Assembly: GCF_010119205.1 (NCBI RefSeq)
Contig: NZ_WRXM01000001.1
Coordinates: 1,364,001 to 1,428,000 of the forward strand
DNA from: Haloarcula limicola
Lineage (GTDB): Archaea; Halobacteriota; Halobacteria; Halobacteriales; Haloarculaceae
Length of the DNA: 64,000 nucleotides
Direction: 5' to 3'
In this document: piece by piece, positions 41,725 through 50,140 of the stretch
How positions within the stretch are numbered: position 1 is the first letter of the stretch
Layout: every line of letters starts with the position of its first letter
Program-made: the position numbers and the translations under genes
Notes under the pieces: model-generated
What the model was told of the DNA's origin: nothing
Seen by the model: only the letters and a program-made list of their open reading frames with translations
Database searches by the model: none

Positions 41725-42014
41725 AACGGGAGTCGCCGGCGGAGCCGTTCGTACAGCGACGTCTCCTCGTCGGTCTCGGCCGGCCCGACGACGTCCTCGT
41801 CGGGCAGGATGACCGTCCGCTCGCCATTGTCCTCGACCTCGATGAGACCGTCCTCTTTGAGCGCCGGGAGCGCTCCCTCGATCTGGTCGATGGTCACCTC
41901 CGCCCGCGACCGGATCTCGAACACCGTCATCCCCTCCTCGTGGCGGTCCGCGAGCGCGTCGAGGACCGCGACCTCCGTCTCGTCCCGGTCGCGGTACTCC
42001 GGCTTCGCTCTCAT
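41721..42014 (-). CDS. Small winged-helix protein
   Basis: A 97-residue protein with a winged helix: ETEVAVLDALADRHEEGMTVFEIRSRAEV (helix-turn-helix with recognition EVTIDQIEGALPALKEDGL) and wing IEVEDNGERTVILPDE. A C-terminal Arg-rich end (LYERLRRRLPF) follows an acidic segment. Similar small haloarchaeal regulators are common; target unknown. ATG at 42014 starts at the domain. Upstream in-frame codons are not supported. Confidence 0.75.
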   Translation of the reverse strand: MRAKPEYRDRDETEVAVLDALADRHEEGMTVFEIRSRAEVTIDQIEGALPALKEDGLIEVEDNGERTVILPDEDVVGPAETDEETSLYERLRRRLPF

Positions 42015-42129
42015 ATCCCCCTCTATACCCGGATGGCTCTTGTCTCTGTCCCTCAATCCGCTCCAACGAGGGCACGATCCCAAGACCGAACGAGCGCATC
42101 GCCAGTCGAAGCGAGGCGCATCCGGTGAG

Positions 42130-42846
42130 CTACGATGACTCCGCTTCCGTTGCAGTAGGAGTGTAGTGTGGCGATCCCGGTCCGTACTCCAGCGTCTGGA
42201 TGAACTCCGCCCAGTAACGAATATCGTTCCACTCATCGCTGAGGTACTTGTTTGCCATCGACTCGTTGACATACGTCGTCCGATACAGTTCGCCGTCGCG
42301 TTCGAGGACGGCACGGTGGTTCACCCGCTCGGGGACGTAGCTCTCGTCGACGGATTCGAACGTATCTGTTCGGTAATTTTCAGCGAGGAACGCATAGATC
42401 CGTATCAGCGAGAAGTCTTGCGTTTCTAGGTTCTCCAAGTCAAGAAGATACGTTATCGTGATACTCTCGTTCGACGGATTGACGGAACTGTCGATAACAG
42501 AGACATTTCGGTCTCCCAGAGCACCACTATAGCTCCAAATGAACGCTTCGTACTTTTGATACTGAATCGGTTTCTCCGTCGATAGATTGATAGACGAACT
42601 GGGAGTTGCGGTGACGGTCGGCTTTTCTTCAGGAGTCTCAGTAGGTGTCTGTGTCGAGTCCGATTCGACTGACGCCGTCGCTACTGGTTTCTCGCTTTTC
42701 TCAGGAATCGGTTGAACTGCGGTTTGGTCCGTAGGGGTGTCTGGGTCCGAACCGATATCGACGCCGCTGCAGCCGGCGATCACCAAAAGAAGAGCTATGA
42801 GGGCTAGCGTCCAGACACTCCGGATTGTGTTCTTAGAGCTACTCAT
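42130..42846 (-). CDS. Lipoprotein of low GC, unknown function
   Basis: Secreted lipoprotein, 238 residues. Signal: basic start (SSSKNTIRSVWTL), hydrophobic core, lipobox VIAGC near residue 26, then a Thr/Pro/Glu-rich linker (PTETPEEKPTVTATPSSS). The folded region includes SINLSTEKPIQYQKYEAFIW and ITYLLDLENLETQDF, unknown fold. The base composition is visibly lower in GC than neighbours, suggesting transfer or a genomic island border. ATG at 42846 gives the natural signal peptide. Confidence 0.75.
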   Translation of the reverse strand: MSSSKNTIRSVWTLALIALLLVIAGCSGVDIGSDPDTPTDQTAVQPIPEKSEKPVATASVESDSTQTPTETPEEKPTVTATPSSSINLSTEKPIQYQKYEAFIWSYSGALGDRNVSVIDSSVNPSNESITITYLLDLENLETQDFSLIRIYAFLAENYRTDTFESVDESYVPERVNHRAVLERDGELYRTTYVNESMANKYLSDEWNDIRYWAEFIQTLEYGPGSPHYTPTATEAESS

Positions 42847-42906
42847 CACCGAAACCACTCTTGCACTATCCTTTCATTCATTTTTTGTCGTTATATTAAT
42901 ATTCTA

Positions 42907-44310
42907 CTAGAAAGTTATCCAATCCGATATCTCGTTTAACAGGCCCCCGTTAGATTCGTCTGGAGAATCACGCTTCCCGGTATGCAGTGAACTATCACTC
43001 TCTTCTTCCGCGTGGCAGGTATAGCACGCTCCTGCGCCGTTCAATGGGGGGGCGTACCCGCTACTCTTGTCAGTATCTGTCTCTACGATATTGTTACTGG
43101 GTGGCCCCTCCGCCGAGAGATAGTCGTCGTGACTTCCTGTCCCAGCAGAGGAAGCCCCGTCAGTCATGTCACTAACAGTCTCGCTTCGAGAATCGGTGGC
43201 GCTGTAATCGTGCTCTCCGGTTCTGTCGTAATTTGCTGGCTCAGAGTCGTGGTTTGTGTCCGTAGAGTCTACTGGAACATTGCTTGTCTGAGTACTTCCA
43301 GCGGAGGGAGGAACATACCCCGATTGGTTGTCAGTCGAAATAGCTTCAAGACCCCAACTGATGGTACTATTTTTATCTTTCTCCTTGATGTTCTCCTCCG
43401 CCGCCTCGAGCATTGCATCGACATTGTATCCCGTCTGCGGGCCATTGCGATAGTCCTCTATCGTCTCGTTTTCGAGGAAAGAACCGACATCAGTTAATTC
43501 GCCGCCGACGTACAGCTGGATCCCGTTGTCGGCGTTCGAGTCGAGTACGGTACGATTGCCGTCGAAACTGTAAATCATGTCTGAACCGTTCATACATCCC
43601 TGGAACTTTCCGTTAGCGTAGTACGGAGCGACGCCCTGCGCGCAGGGGTTATCGCCGCCACCTGCCCCCGGCGCTCTGACGAGTAGTGTCTGAGTGGCCG
43701 CACCGCTATATCCCAGTTCGTCGTAGACGACGGCGCGGACCGGGACCCGGCCGGCCGTCCCGAACGTGTTCGTGAGGGTACTCGTGGCGTTCTCGCCCGA
43801 GACCGACTCCTCTCGGAGAACGGTACCGTCGAGTAGCCACGCGAATCGGGTGACGTTCGTCTCCGTCGCGTTGGCGGTCGCCACGAGCGTCGTTTCGCTC
43901 CCGCGAGTCGTCGTCGCGGGACCAGAGAGTTCGACTGTCGGACCTCGTGCGGGCGTGACCGAGACGTACAGCGTATCCTCGCGGGCCGCGCCGTCGTCGT
44001 CGATGGCACGGACCGTGACGGCGTACCGGCCGGTCCCGTCGGGGCGAAACTCGGTCTGGCGGCAGGTCGGACACGCCGGCGCGGTGGTGTTGCCAGACGG
44101 CGTCTCGATCGTCCACTCGACGTGGGCGATCGCCCCGTCAGGGTCACGCGAGCCGTTCGCATTGAGGAAGACGGTCGTATTGGTAACGACCGTCTGGTCG
44201 AGACCGGCATCGGCCAGCGGCGGCCGATTCTCGGCAGCGACAGCCGTGCCGGTCGCAGTTGCGACTGCGAGCACCGCGAGCGCGGCGACGACCCCACTTG
44301 CCGAGCGCAT
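42907..44310 (-). CDS. Secreted PKD-domain protein with C-terminal CxxCH motif
   Basis: A 467-residue secreted protein. Signal peptide about residues 1-25 (VVAALAVLAVATATGTAVAA). Two PKD/Ig-like domains about residues 28-215 (ADAGLDQTV, GSRDPDGAIAHVEWTI, then VYDELGYSG). A Ser/Asp/Thr-rich C-terminal part lacks the PKD pattern. Near residue 430 is CYTCH (codons 43012-43026), a c-type heme attachment motif. The first half has normal haloarchaeal GC; the C-terminal 240 codons are lower in GC, so the gene seems mosaic. It is likely a surface protein; heme binding is not proven. Confidence 0.75.
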   Translation of the reverse strand: MRSASGVVAALAVLAVATATGTAVAAENRPPLADAGLDQTVVTNTTVFLNANGSRDPDGAIAHVEWTIETPSGNTTAPACPTCRQTEFRPDGTGRYAVTVRAIDDDGAAREDTLYVSVTPARGPTVELSGPATTTRGSETTLVATANATETNVTRFAWLLDGTVLREESVSGENATSTLTNTFGTAGRVPVRAVVYDELGYSGAATQTLLVRAPGAGGGDNPCAQGVAPYYANGKFQGCMNGSDMIYSFDGNRTVLDSNADNGIQLYVGGELTDVGSFLENETIEDYRNGPQTGYNVDAMLEAAEENIKEKDKNSTISWGLEAISTDNQSGYVPPSAGSTQTSNVPVDSTDTNHDSEPANYDRTGEHDYSATDSRSETVSDMTDGASSAGTGSHDDYLSAEGPPSNNIVETDTDKSSGYAPPLNGAGACYTCHAEEESDSSLHTGKRDSPDESNGGLLNEISDWITF

Positions 44311-44445
44311 CGGTTCACGCTGGGTCGCTTTCGCTTATAATATTTCGTTTTCCTCTTCCAAAAACCAATTCAGTCGGAAATATTTCCAACGGAGAACGTT
44401 CTCGTGAACACCAGCCGACGGCCGCTTCGCGCAACCGACAGACAG

Positions 44446-44455
44446 GGTTTAAGTA
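44446..44455 (+). promoter_or_regulatory. TATA box of 44479 gene
   Basis: GGTTTAAGTA, 24-33 bases before the ATG at 44479, predicting a leaderless transcript. Confidence 0.55.
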
Positions 44456-44478
44456 GGTCACGGCGGCAATCACTGACA

Positions 44479-45357
44479 ATGGGTCTCAAATGTTCCGTCC
44501 TCGGGCACACGTACGGTGAGACCACCGTCGAGCGCGAGCGCGAAGAGCAGGGTAGCGAAGTCGTCATCACCATCCAGGAACGGGAGACCTGCGAGCGGTG
44601 TGGAAAGACGCGGATCGTCTCGGAGAACAAGGAAGTGACCTCGATCGAGACGCCCGCTGACATCGCGGGCGATATGGTCGACGACGGAGACGAGAGCGAA
44701 CCGGCGGCCGACGAGGAATCGGTGGAATCGGTAGACGCTATCGACTCGTTCGCCGACAGCGAGCCGTTGGACGACCCGGAGACGGAGACCGAGGAAGCGG
44801 AGCGAGACGCCGACGAGGGATCGGCGTCCCGACCGGAGACAGCGGCGGGAACCGAAACCGAGGTCGAGGCCGAAGCGGAGGCGGTCGAACCCGACGTCGA
44901 CGACGCGGAGATCTTAGACGACAGCGACGACGGCGACCGACGGGGCGACAGCGAACTGGAGAACCCGACGACGGACGTATCGGTATCCGACGCCGAGACG
45001 GGGGAGTCGGTGACCGACGACGAGGCCGACCCGGAGACGGACGACGCCGTCATCATCGACGGCGACGAGGACGACGCGGCGGGGACGACCGACCGCGAAC
45101 CCGGGCAGTGGCCCGAGGAGCCGGGCGACGACAGCGAGGACGACGGGTGGCGGCCCGACACGGATCTGACCGCCGAGGAGTCCGTCGACGGGTCCGCCCC
45201 GGCCGAGTCCGCGGAAGGCGAGGCGGTCACCGTGCCGGCGGGGCAGTTCCGCTGTCCGGAGTGCGGGTTCACGACCGACGTCGAGGCGAGTTCGCTCAGG
45301 GCGGGCGACTTCTGCCCGGAGTGCCACAGAGGCACACTCGTCACCGGTAGCGAGTGA
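44479..45357 (+). CDS. Acidic protein with zinc ribbons at both ends
   Basis: A 292-residue cytosolic protein. N-terminal zinc site: GLKCSVLGHTYGE and CERCGKTR (Cys4 and Cys41/Cys44 region). C-terminal zinc ribbon: FRCPECGFTTDVEASSLRAG and FCPECHRGTL. Between them is a very acidic, disordered linker of about 180 residues rich in Asp, Glu and Thr. I recognise it as a conserved haloarchaeal protein without known function. ATG at 44479 suits the leaderless promoter. It precedes the DUF5611 gene by 38 bases and may share its transcript. Confidence 0.8.
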   Translation: MGLKCSVLGHTYGETTVEREREEQGSEVVITIQERETCERCGKTRIVSENKEVTSIETPADIAGDMVDDGDESEPAADEESVESVDAIDSFADSEPLDDPETETEEAERDADEGSASRPETAAGTETEVEAEAEAVEPDVDDAEILDDSDDGDRRGDSELENPTTDVSVSDAETGESVTDDEADPETDDAVIIDGDEDDAAGTTDREPGQWPEEPGDDSEDDGWRPDTDLTAEESVDGSAPAESAEGEAVTVPAGQFRCPECGFTTDVEASSLRAGDFCPECHRGTLVTGSE

Positions 45358-45395
45358 ACGCAAAGGGTAAGACGGGGCCTCGCAAAACGAAGTCC

Positions 45396-45788
45396 ATGCG
45401 CGAGTACAAGATGCGGCGGGGTGAACACCTCGAAGACCGCGTCCCGGACATGGAAGCGTTCGTCGAGGAGCACTTCGGCGAGGTCACCGACACAGAGGAA
45501 CACAACGGGAGCGACCTCCTCGTGGTAGACGAACCGGACAACCCCGTCTTCGACCGGGTCGTCGCCGGCACCGTCAGCTTCGGCAGCAAGAAAGACAAAC
45601 TGGCGCTCCACATCGACGAGAAGCCCGCGGAAGAGGTCATCGCGGAGGGGCACGTCGACGCCGCCGAAGACGCCGTCACCGTCAAGAACGACTTCTTGGA
45701 GGGCGCGACCGGCCGCGACGCGAAGGCGCGTCGGGACTCCCTCAAGCGGTCCGTCGAGGACGACGCCGACAAACCCGACAACGTCTGA
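45396..45788 (+). CDS. DUF5611 family protein
   Basis: A 130-residue cytosolic protein beginning REYKMRRGEHLEDRVPDME, a pattern typical for archaeal DUF5611 proteins. It has alternating strands and helices (VVAGTVSFGSKKDKLALHID) with a charged C-terminal tail (DSLKRSVEDDADKPDNV). No known function. ATG at 45396; the frame upstream overlaps the previous stop. Confidence 0.8.
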   Translation: MREYKMRRGEHLEDRVPDMEAFVEEHFGEVTDTEEHNGSDLLVVDEPDNPVFDRVVAGTVSFGSKKDKLALHIDEKPAEEVIAEGHVDAAEDAVTVKNDFLEGATGRDAKARRDSLKRSVEDDADKPDNV

Positions 45789-46006
45789 ACGCGACGCTAT
45801 TTTCCGGCAGGTGAGACCGCCCCAGCGGTATGCATAAATACGTACATGTCATATGTTCACACACGCCCTATCCGGAGGCGCACGAAATATCCGGGTCGTG
45901 GAGTCACCGAGCGGTGACTCGACGTGGCACCCTGTCATAGTTTGCCGCCCCGCCGGAGGCGGACCCAATCCGGCATTCGGGCACGTCCGCTTCGTGTTAC
46001 TCCGGC
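45789..46006 (+). other. Intergenic region with promoter and hairpin
   Basis: A TATA-like CATAAATACG (about 45832-45841) is followed by a perfect 8-base-pair hairpin, GAGTCACC-GAGC-GGTGACTC (45901-45920). A 60-codon frame from 45853 begins before the expected transcription start. A short non-coding RNA is possible. The region otherwise has two GGAGGCG-containing short repeats around 45880 and 45955. Confidence 0.35.
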
Positions 46007-46774
46007 TCAGTCGACCAGTCCGTAGCCGCGTTTGACCAGCAGGAAATCGACCAGGAGGACGGCCACGGCCGCGACCGAGAGGACGGCCAGCGACGTGTTC
46101 GGATCGATTTCAGTGACACCGATCATCCCGTAGCGGACGCCGTTGACCATGTAGACCATCGGATTCAGTAGGGACACTTGGCGCCACAGCGGCGGGAGCA
46201 CGTCGAGCGAGTAGAACACCGCCCCGAAGAACACCAGCGGGCGGAGGATGAACTGGTTCATCACCGTCAGATAGTCGAAGTCCGTGGCCCAGAGTCCGCC
46301 GATGACGCCCAGCCCGGCGAACAGGACGGTGATCACCAGCAGGAACGCGACCGTGTAGAGCGGGTTCGCCAGCGGGACCGAGGTGAACACGACCCCGACA
46401 CCGATGATGAGCAGCGACGTTATCACTCCCCGGAGAGCGCTCGCCGCGACGTAAGAGACGACCAGCTCGCCGTGGGACATGGGCGAGGTGATCACCTCGT
46501 GTATGTACTCGTTCCACCTCCCGTGGAAGATGGAGAACGAGGCGTTCTCGAACGAGTCCGAGATGGAGCCCAGTACGACCAGCCCCGGTAGCACGAACTG
46601 GATGTAGCTTACACCGGCGATCGCGCCGATCCGGTTTCCGAGGATCACCCCGAAGACAGCGAAGTACAGCGAGTTCGTCACGATCGGGGGCAGGAACGTG
46701 TTGTACGGTCGCCTGACGTACCTCAGCACCTCGCGCTGAATCAGCGTGCTGAGCTGCGTGTAGTTCGTACTCAT
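46007..46774 (-). CDS. ABC-2-type permease (drug/polysaccharide export type)
   Basis: A 255-residue permease with six hydrophobic segments, DrrB/NodJ type. VLGSISDSFENASFSIFHGRWNEYI contains the characteristic interhelical stretch of this family, and RPLVFFGAVFYSLDVLPP is the ABC-2 signature region. It follows its ATPase gene after 31 bases. Substrate unknown. The ATG at 46774 gives a cytoplasmic N-terminus (STNYTQLSTLIQREVLRYVR). Confidence 0.9.
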   Translation of the reverse strand: MSTNYTQLSTLIQREVLRYVRRPYNTFLPPIVTNSLYFAVFGVILGNRIGAIAGVSYIQFVLPGLVVLGSISDSFENASFSIFHGRWNEYIHEVITSPMSHGELVVSYVAASALRGVITSLLIIGVGVVFTSVPLANPLYTVAFLLVITVLFAGLGVIGGLWATDFDYLTVMNQFILRPLVFFGAVFYSLDVLPPLWRQVSLLNPMVYMVNGVRYGMIGVTEIDPNTSLAVLSVAAVAVLLVDFLLVKRGYGLVD

Positions 46775-46805
46775 GCCGTCACACCCTCGTCCGCGGCGTC
46801 TCGGC

Positions 46806-47750
46806 TCACGCCGACACCTCCGCGTAGTCGCGGTCGTCGCGGGTCAGGTCGACGAACACCTCTTCGAGCGACGCCCGGCGGATCTCCAGCGACGTGACGG
46901 TGTGGCCCCGCCGTTCGAGTTCCCGCACGAGCGCGGGGGCGGTCTGGCTCCCGCCGGCGGCGGTGACGCTGAGGCCGCCGTCGGTGACCGCCACCTCGCT
47001 GACGCCGTCGACGTCCAATCGCGGGGCGCGGTTCGGCGGGTCGGCGAGCCCGAGTTCGATGGTGTCGGTGCCGCGGGCCATCAAGTCGTCGGGAGCGGCG
47101 ACCTCGACCTTGCTCCCGCTGTCCATGATGGCGACGCGGTCGCAGAGCCGTTCGGCCTCCTCGATGTAGTGGGTCGTCAGCAGGATGGTCGTCCCGGCGT
47201 CGTTCATCCGGTTGATGATGTCCCAGAGGTCGTGGCGCAACTGCACGTCCACGCCGGCGGTCGGTTCGTCGAGGATCAGCAGATCGGGGTCCGAGACGAG
47301 CGCTCGCGCGAGGACGAACCGCCGTTTCATCCCGCCGGAGAGCCAGTCGAAACGGGTGTCTCGCTTCTCCCAGATGCCGACGGTCTTCAGGGCGTCTTCC
47401 GCCCGCTCTCGGGCGGTCTCCTTGTCGATGCCGTGGTATCCAGCCTTGTGCTCTAGGACTTCGATGATGGGGAAGAATCGGTCGACGTTGAACTCCTGCG
47501 GCGCGAGGCCGATGCGGTCGCGGGCCTCGCGGTAGTCGTCCTCGACGTCGAAGCCGAACACTTCGGCGGTGCCGCCGTCCTTGTGGACGAGGCCGACGAG
47601 CGTGTTGATGAACGTCGTCTTGCCCGCGCCGTTGGGACCGAGCAACCCGAAGAACTCGCCGCGTTCGACGGTCAGGTCCAGTCCGTCGAGCGCCTGCACG
47701 TCGCCGTAGTCTTTCCGCAGATCTCGCGCGCGAATCGCCGGAGCGGTCAT
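46806..47750 (-). CDS. ABC transporter ATPase (DrrA-like)
   Basis: A 314-residue ATPase. Walker A GPNGAGKTTFINTLVGL, Q-loop RIGLAPQEFNVDRFFPI, signature FDWLSGGMKRRFVLARAL, Walker B DLLILDEPTAGVDVQLR, H-loop TTILLTTHYIEEAERLCDRV. C-terminal about 80 residues form the accessory DrrA-type domain. Operon with the permease at 46007. Exports an unknown compound. Confidence 0.93.
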   Translation of the reverse strand: MTAPAIRARDLRKDYGDVQALDGLDLTVERGEFFGLLGPNGAGKTTFINTLVGLVHKDGGTAEVFGFDVEDDYREARDRIGLAPQEFNVDRFFPIIEVLEHKAGYHGIDKETARERAEDALKTVGIWEKRDTRFDWLSGGMKRRFVLARALVSDPDLLILDEPTAGVDVQLRHDLWDIINRMNDAGTTILLTTHYIEEAERLCDRVAIMDSGSKVEVAAPDDLMARGTDTIELGLADPPNRAPRLDVDGVSEVAVTDGGLSVTAAGGSQTAPALVRELERRGHTVTSLEIRRASLEEVFVDLTRDDRDYAEVSA

Positions 47751-47846
47751 TGTCTACGCAAACGCAGCGACACCGAAAAGCGCGTTGAACGCGGCGGAAC
47801 GGGCGGCCTATCCGCGTGAGAGAGTATCGAACGGGGGACGGACCGG

Positions 47847-48206
47847 CTACTGCCCGAGTCGCTCGCGCGAGATGACCACGTCGCTCGGCGTGATGATGAG
47901 CTGATCGTCGTCCTTCTGGACGATGTCGCCGCCGACCTCGTTGGCGACCTGCTTGAGCTCGTCGCTGATGTGTTCCATCGTGCGGTCCTGCGTGGAGTGG
48001 CGCGTGATGTCGGCGATGACGACGTCGCCGTCGTAGACGGCGTCCTTGATGTCGATGACGTCCTGCTTGTCGCTGATGCGGGCGATGCGGACCTGCCGTT
48101 CGGCCTCCGCGCTGGCGGTCTCGTACTCGTTGGCCTGCAGTTCGACGTAGTCCTCGGTGTTGCGGGACGAGCCCGTCTCGCCGAGAATCTTGCTCATCAG
48201 TCCCAT
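47847..48206 (-). CDS. sepF: SepF, cell-division anchor of FtsZ
   Basis: A 119-residue SepF homologue. In haloarchaea SepF tethers FtsZ1/2 to the membrane through an N-terminal amphipathic helix. Here the N-terminus GLMSKILGETGSSRN is the candidate membrane-targeting helix; the core (VRIARISDKQDVIDIKDAVY, VVIADITRHSTQDRTMEHI, GGDIVQKDDDQLIITPSDV) forms the SepF dimer fold. ATG at 48206 starts the targeting helix; upstream codons are not needed. It has its own transcript and lies away from ftsZ. Confidence 0.92.
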   Translation of the reverse strand: MGLMSKILGETGSSRNTEDYVELQANEYETASAEAERQVRIARISDKQDVIDIKDAVYDGDVVIADITRHSTQDRTMEHISDELKQVANEVGGDIVQKDDDQLIITPSDVVISRERLGQ

Positions 48207-48320
48207 GTCTCTCAGGGCGAGCGCGACCGGTTTCAAGGTTTCGTCAGACGGAGTTCCGTGCCAGACGACCGTCGCGGAGCGTTCTTCGGCGCGATTTCTC
48301 AGTCAGCGTCGGCGAGAGGA

Positions 48321-48353
48321 CTACACCGAGAACTCGAAGCGGTCGTCGCCAAC
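48321..48353 (-). repeat. Duplicated 3' end of the PUA gene
   Basis: 33 bases match the end of the PUA gene (48604-48636) at 31 positions. On the minus strand the segment reads VGDDRFEFSV-stop, against VGDDLFEFSV-stop in the gene. It has no start or upstream coding sequence, so it is a fragment. Confidence 0.75.
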
Positions 48354-48603
48354 CACCTTTTTTAGCCGCAGGTGCGCTCGCTTCGTCTCACGGCTGCGCC
48401 GTTCGACGTTCGAGGCCACTACGTGACCTCGCTTCGCTCGCGCACCCTTCGGCGAAAAACGTCCTCAGAAGTTGAAAACTTCTGACGGGCTGCGTTAGAG
48501 TCGTCCGAGAGAGCTTCGCTCTCTCGTGATCGCGAAAGAGCGCACGGCGCTCTTTCGGACGACTTCGCTCTAACGAACGTGGGCGAAAAAGACTCCAGGG
48601 GCC
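48354..48603. repeat. Hairpin-rich structured element
   Basis: Several perfect hairpins: CAGAAGTT-GAA-AACTTCTG (48466-48484), GAGAGAG-CTTCG-CTCTCTC (48507-48525) and CGAAAGAGCGC-ACG-GCGCTCTTTCG (48533-48557). The last two are enclosed by an outer stem in which 48493-48508 pairs with 48555-48575, interrupted by a CTTCG bulge. It lacks a transposase and a coding pattern. Together with the duplicated gene end it resembles a MITE- or REP-like remnant, but that is inference. Confidence 0.55.
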
Positions 48604-49083
48604 CTACACCGAGAACTCGAAGAGGTCGTCGCCGACGTGATGGATCGACTCGACGACCTTCCCGGAGTCGCCGACCATGTCGTCGCCGCCGGTCTTCGCC
48701 CGGCCGATGGCGAGAAACTTCCCGTGGGACTCCTCGTTGATGACGACGAGGTCGCCCGCCTCGATATCGGGGTCGGCCTCGGTGATGCCCGGCCGCATCA
48801 CGTCCGCGCCGTCGGAGACGAACGACACCGCGCCCGCGTCGACGGTGACGACGTGCTGCTGTGGCGGGTAGACGTTCGCGCCCTGGACCGTGAGGAAGGG
48901 GTCTTCGTCCACGTAGAGGACGTGCGGCTCGCCGTCGACGAGGACGACGTCCCAGTCGCTGTCCTCGAATTCGACCTTCTCGAAGCTATCGGCGTCCAGT
49001 TCGACGCCGAGTTCGTCGGAAAGCGCCGACTCGATGGCGTCGACCTCGTCCGAGCGGAGGTGATGCCGGGACTTGACGTTCAT
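48604..49083 (-). CDS. PUA-domain RNA-binding protein
   Basis: A 159-residue protein: N-terminal about 65 residues (NVKSRHHLRSDEVDAIESAL) and C-terminal PUA domain (about 80-155; VTVDAGAVSFVSDGADVMRPGI and DLVVINEESHGKFLAIGRAK). This architecture matches archaeal MCT-1-like/PUA proteins that bind tRNA or rRNA, with a role in translation suspected. ATG at 49083 gives normal family length. Its 3' end is duplicated 250 bases downstream. Confidence 0.88.
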   Translation of the reverse strand: MNVKSRHHLRSDEVDAIESALSDELGVELDADSFEKVEFEDSDWDVVLVDGEPHVLYVDEDPFLTVQGANVYPPQQHVVTVDAGAVSFVSDGADVMRPGITEADPDIEAGDLVVINEESHGKFLAIGRAKTGGDDMVGDSGKVVESIHHVGDDLFEFSV

Positions 49084-49222
49084 ACGAACCTCTGCGACGG
49101 GGCCGGGCGTAAGCGTAACGAACGACGAGCGGGCGACCGTCGGACCCGAGCGTCGATCGGCCGGTAGTTGACTGCACGCTCGGTGCGGGGAGGCTTTTGT
49201 CCCGGCGGTCCGTAGCCTCGCT

Positions 49223-50134
49223 ATGCGCGTCGTCACCCTGCTCCCCTCCGCGACGGAGATCGTCTACGCCCTCGGGGTCGAACCGGTCGGCGTCTCCCAC
49301 GAGTGCGACTATCCGCCGGCGGCCCGCGAGGTGCCGTCGGTCAACCGCTCGCGGGTCGACCCCGAGGCGTCCAGCGGCGAGATAAACGAACAGGTCGCCG
49401 AGGCCGAATCGGGCGACGGCGTCTACGCCATCGACCGCGAGGCGCTGGCGAGCGTCGACCCCGACGTGATCGTCACGCAGGGCGTCTGTGACGTCTGTGC
49501 GGTCGACCACGTCCAGGTCGAGGACGCCGTCGAGTCGCTGGGACTCGATAGCGAGGTGGTGACACTCGACGTCCACAGCCTCGCGGACCTGTTCGAGTCC
49601 GTGCGGCGCGTCGGCGCGGCCGTCGACCGCGAGGCGGCGGCGACCGACCTCGTGGCCGACCTCCGCGAGCGCGTCGCCGCCGTCGAATCGACCGTCGAGC
49701 GGGCCGGCGACACGCCGAGCGTGGCCGTCCTCGACTGGCTCGACCCGGTGATGGTTGCCGGTCACTGGGTCCCGGAAATGGTCGAGAAAGCCGGCGGCAC
49801 CTACGGGATGGAGGAGGCGGGCGCGCACTCCCGACCCCGCGAGTGGGAGGAAGTTCGAGGGTACGACCCCGACGTGCTCGTGGCCGCGCCCTGCGGCTTC
49901 GATATCGAGCAGACCCGCGAGAACCTCGCCGACGTGACCGGGCGGCCGGGCTTCGACGACCTGACCGCGGTGCGCGAGGGCCGGGTCTACGTGATGGACG
50001 GTCACCACTACGTCAACCGCTCGGGGCCGCGGCTCGTGGACACGCTGGAGTATCTCGCGGCCGTGATGCACCCGGACCTGTTCGAAAAACCGCCGCGGGA
50101 CGCCGTGCGGGAACTGCCGGCGCTCAGGGCGTAA
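49223..50134 (+). CDS. BtuF/FecB-like substrate-binding protein without signal
   Basis: A 303-residue cobalamin/siderophore-type binding-protein fold: RVVTLLPSATEIVYALGVEP, VGVSHECDYPP, DPDVIVTQGVCDVCAVD, VAVLDWLDPVMVAGHWVPEM and YVMDGHHYVNRSGPRLVDTL. These match the BtuF class III cluster. There is no signal peptide or lipobox, so it may act in the cytoplasm or as an enzyme-like orphan; the true start could be different but no ATG upstream gives a signal. No permease or ATPase next to it. Confidence 0.82.
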   Translation: MRVVTLLPSATEIVYALGVEPVGVSHECDYPPAAREVPSVNRSRVDPEASSGEINEQVAEAESGDGVYAIDREALASVDPDVIVTQGVCDVCAVDHVQVEDAVESLGLDSEVVTLDVHSLADLFESVRRVGAAVDREAAATDLVADLRERVAAVESTVERAGDTPSVAVLDWLDPVMVAGHWVPEMVEKAGGTYGMEEAGAHSRPREWEEVRGYDPDVLVAAPCGFDIEQTRENLADVTGRPGFDDLTAVREGRVYVMDGHHYVNRSGPRLVDTLEYLAAVMHPDLFEKPPRDAVRELPALRA

Positions 50135-50140
50135 AGCGGC

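Noticed and set aside
45853-46035. 60-residue small protein
   Set aside because: Its ATG lies before the likely transcription start, the frame overlaps the next gene's 3' end and no domain or hydrophobic pattern is visible.
48354-48603. CRISPR array or full insertion sequence
   Set aside because: The repeats are inverted hairpins rather than regularly spaced direct repeats, and there is no transposase frame.
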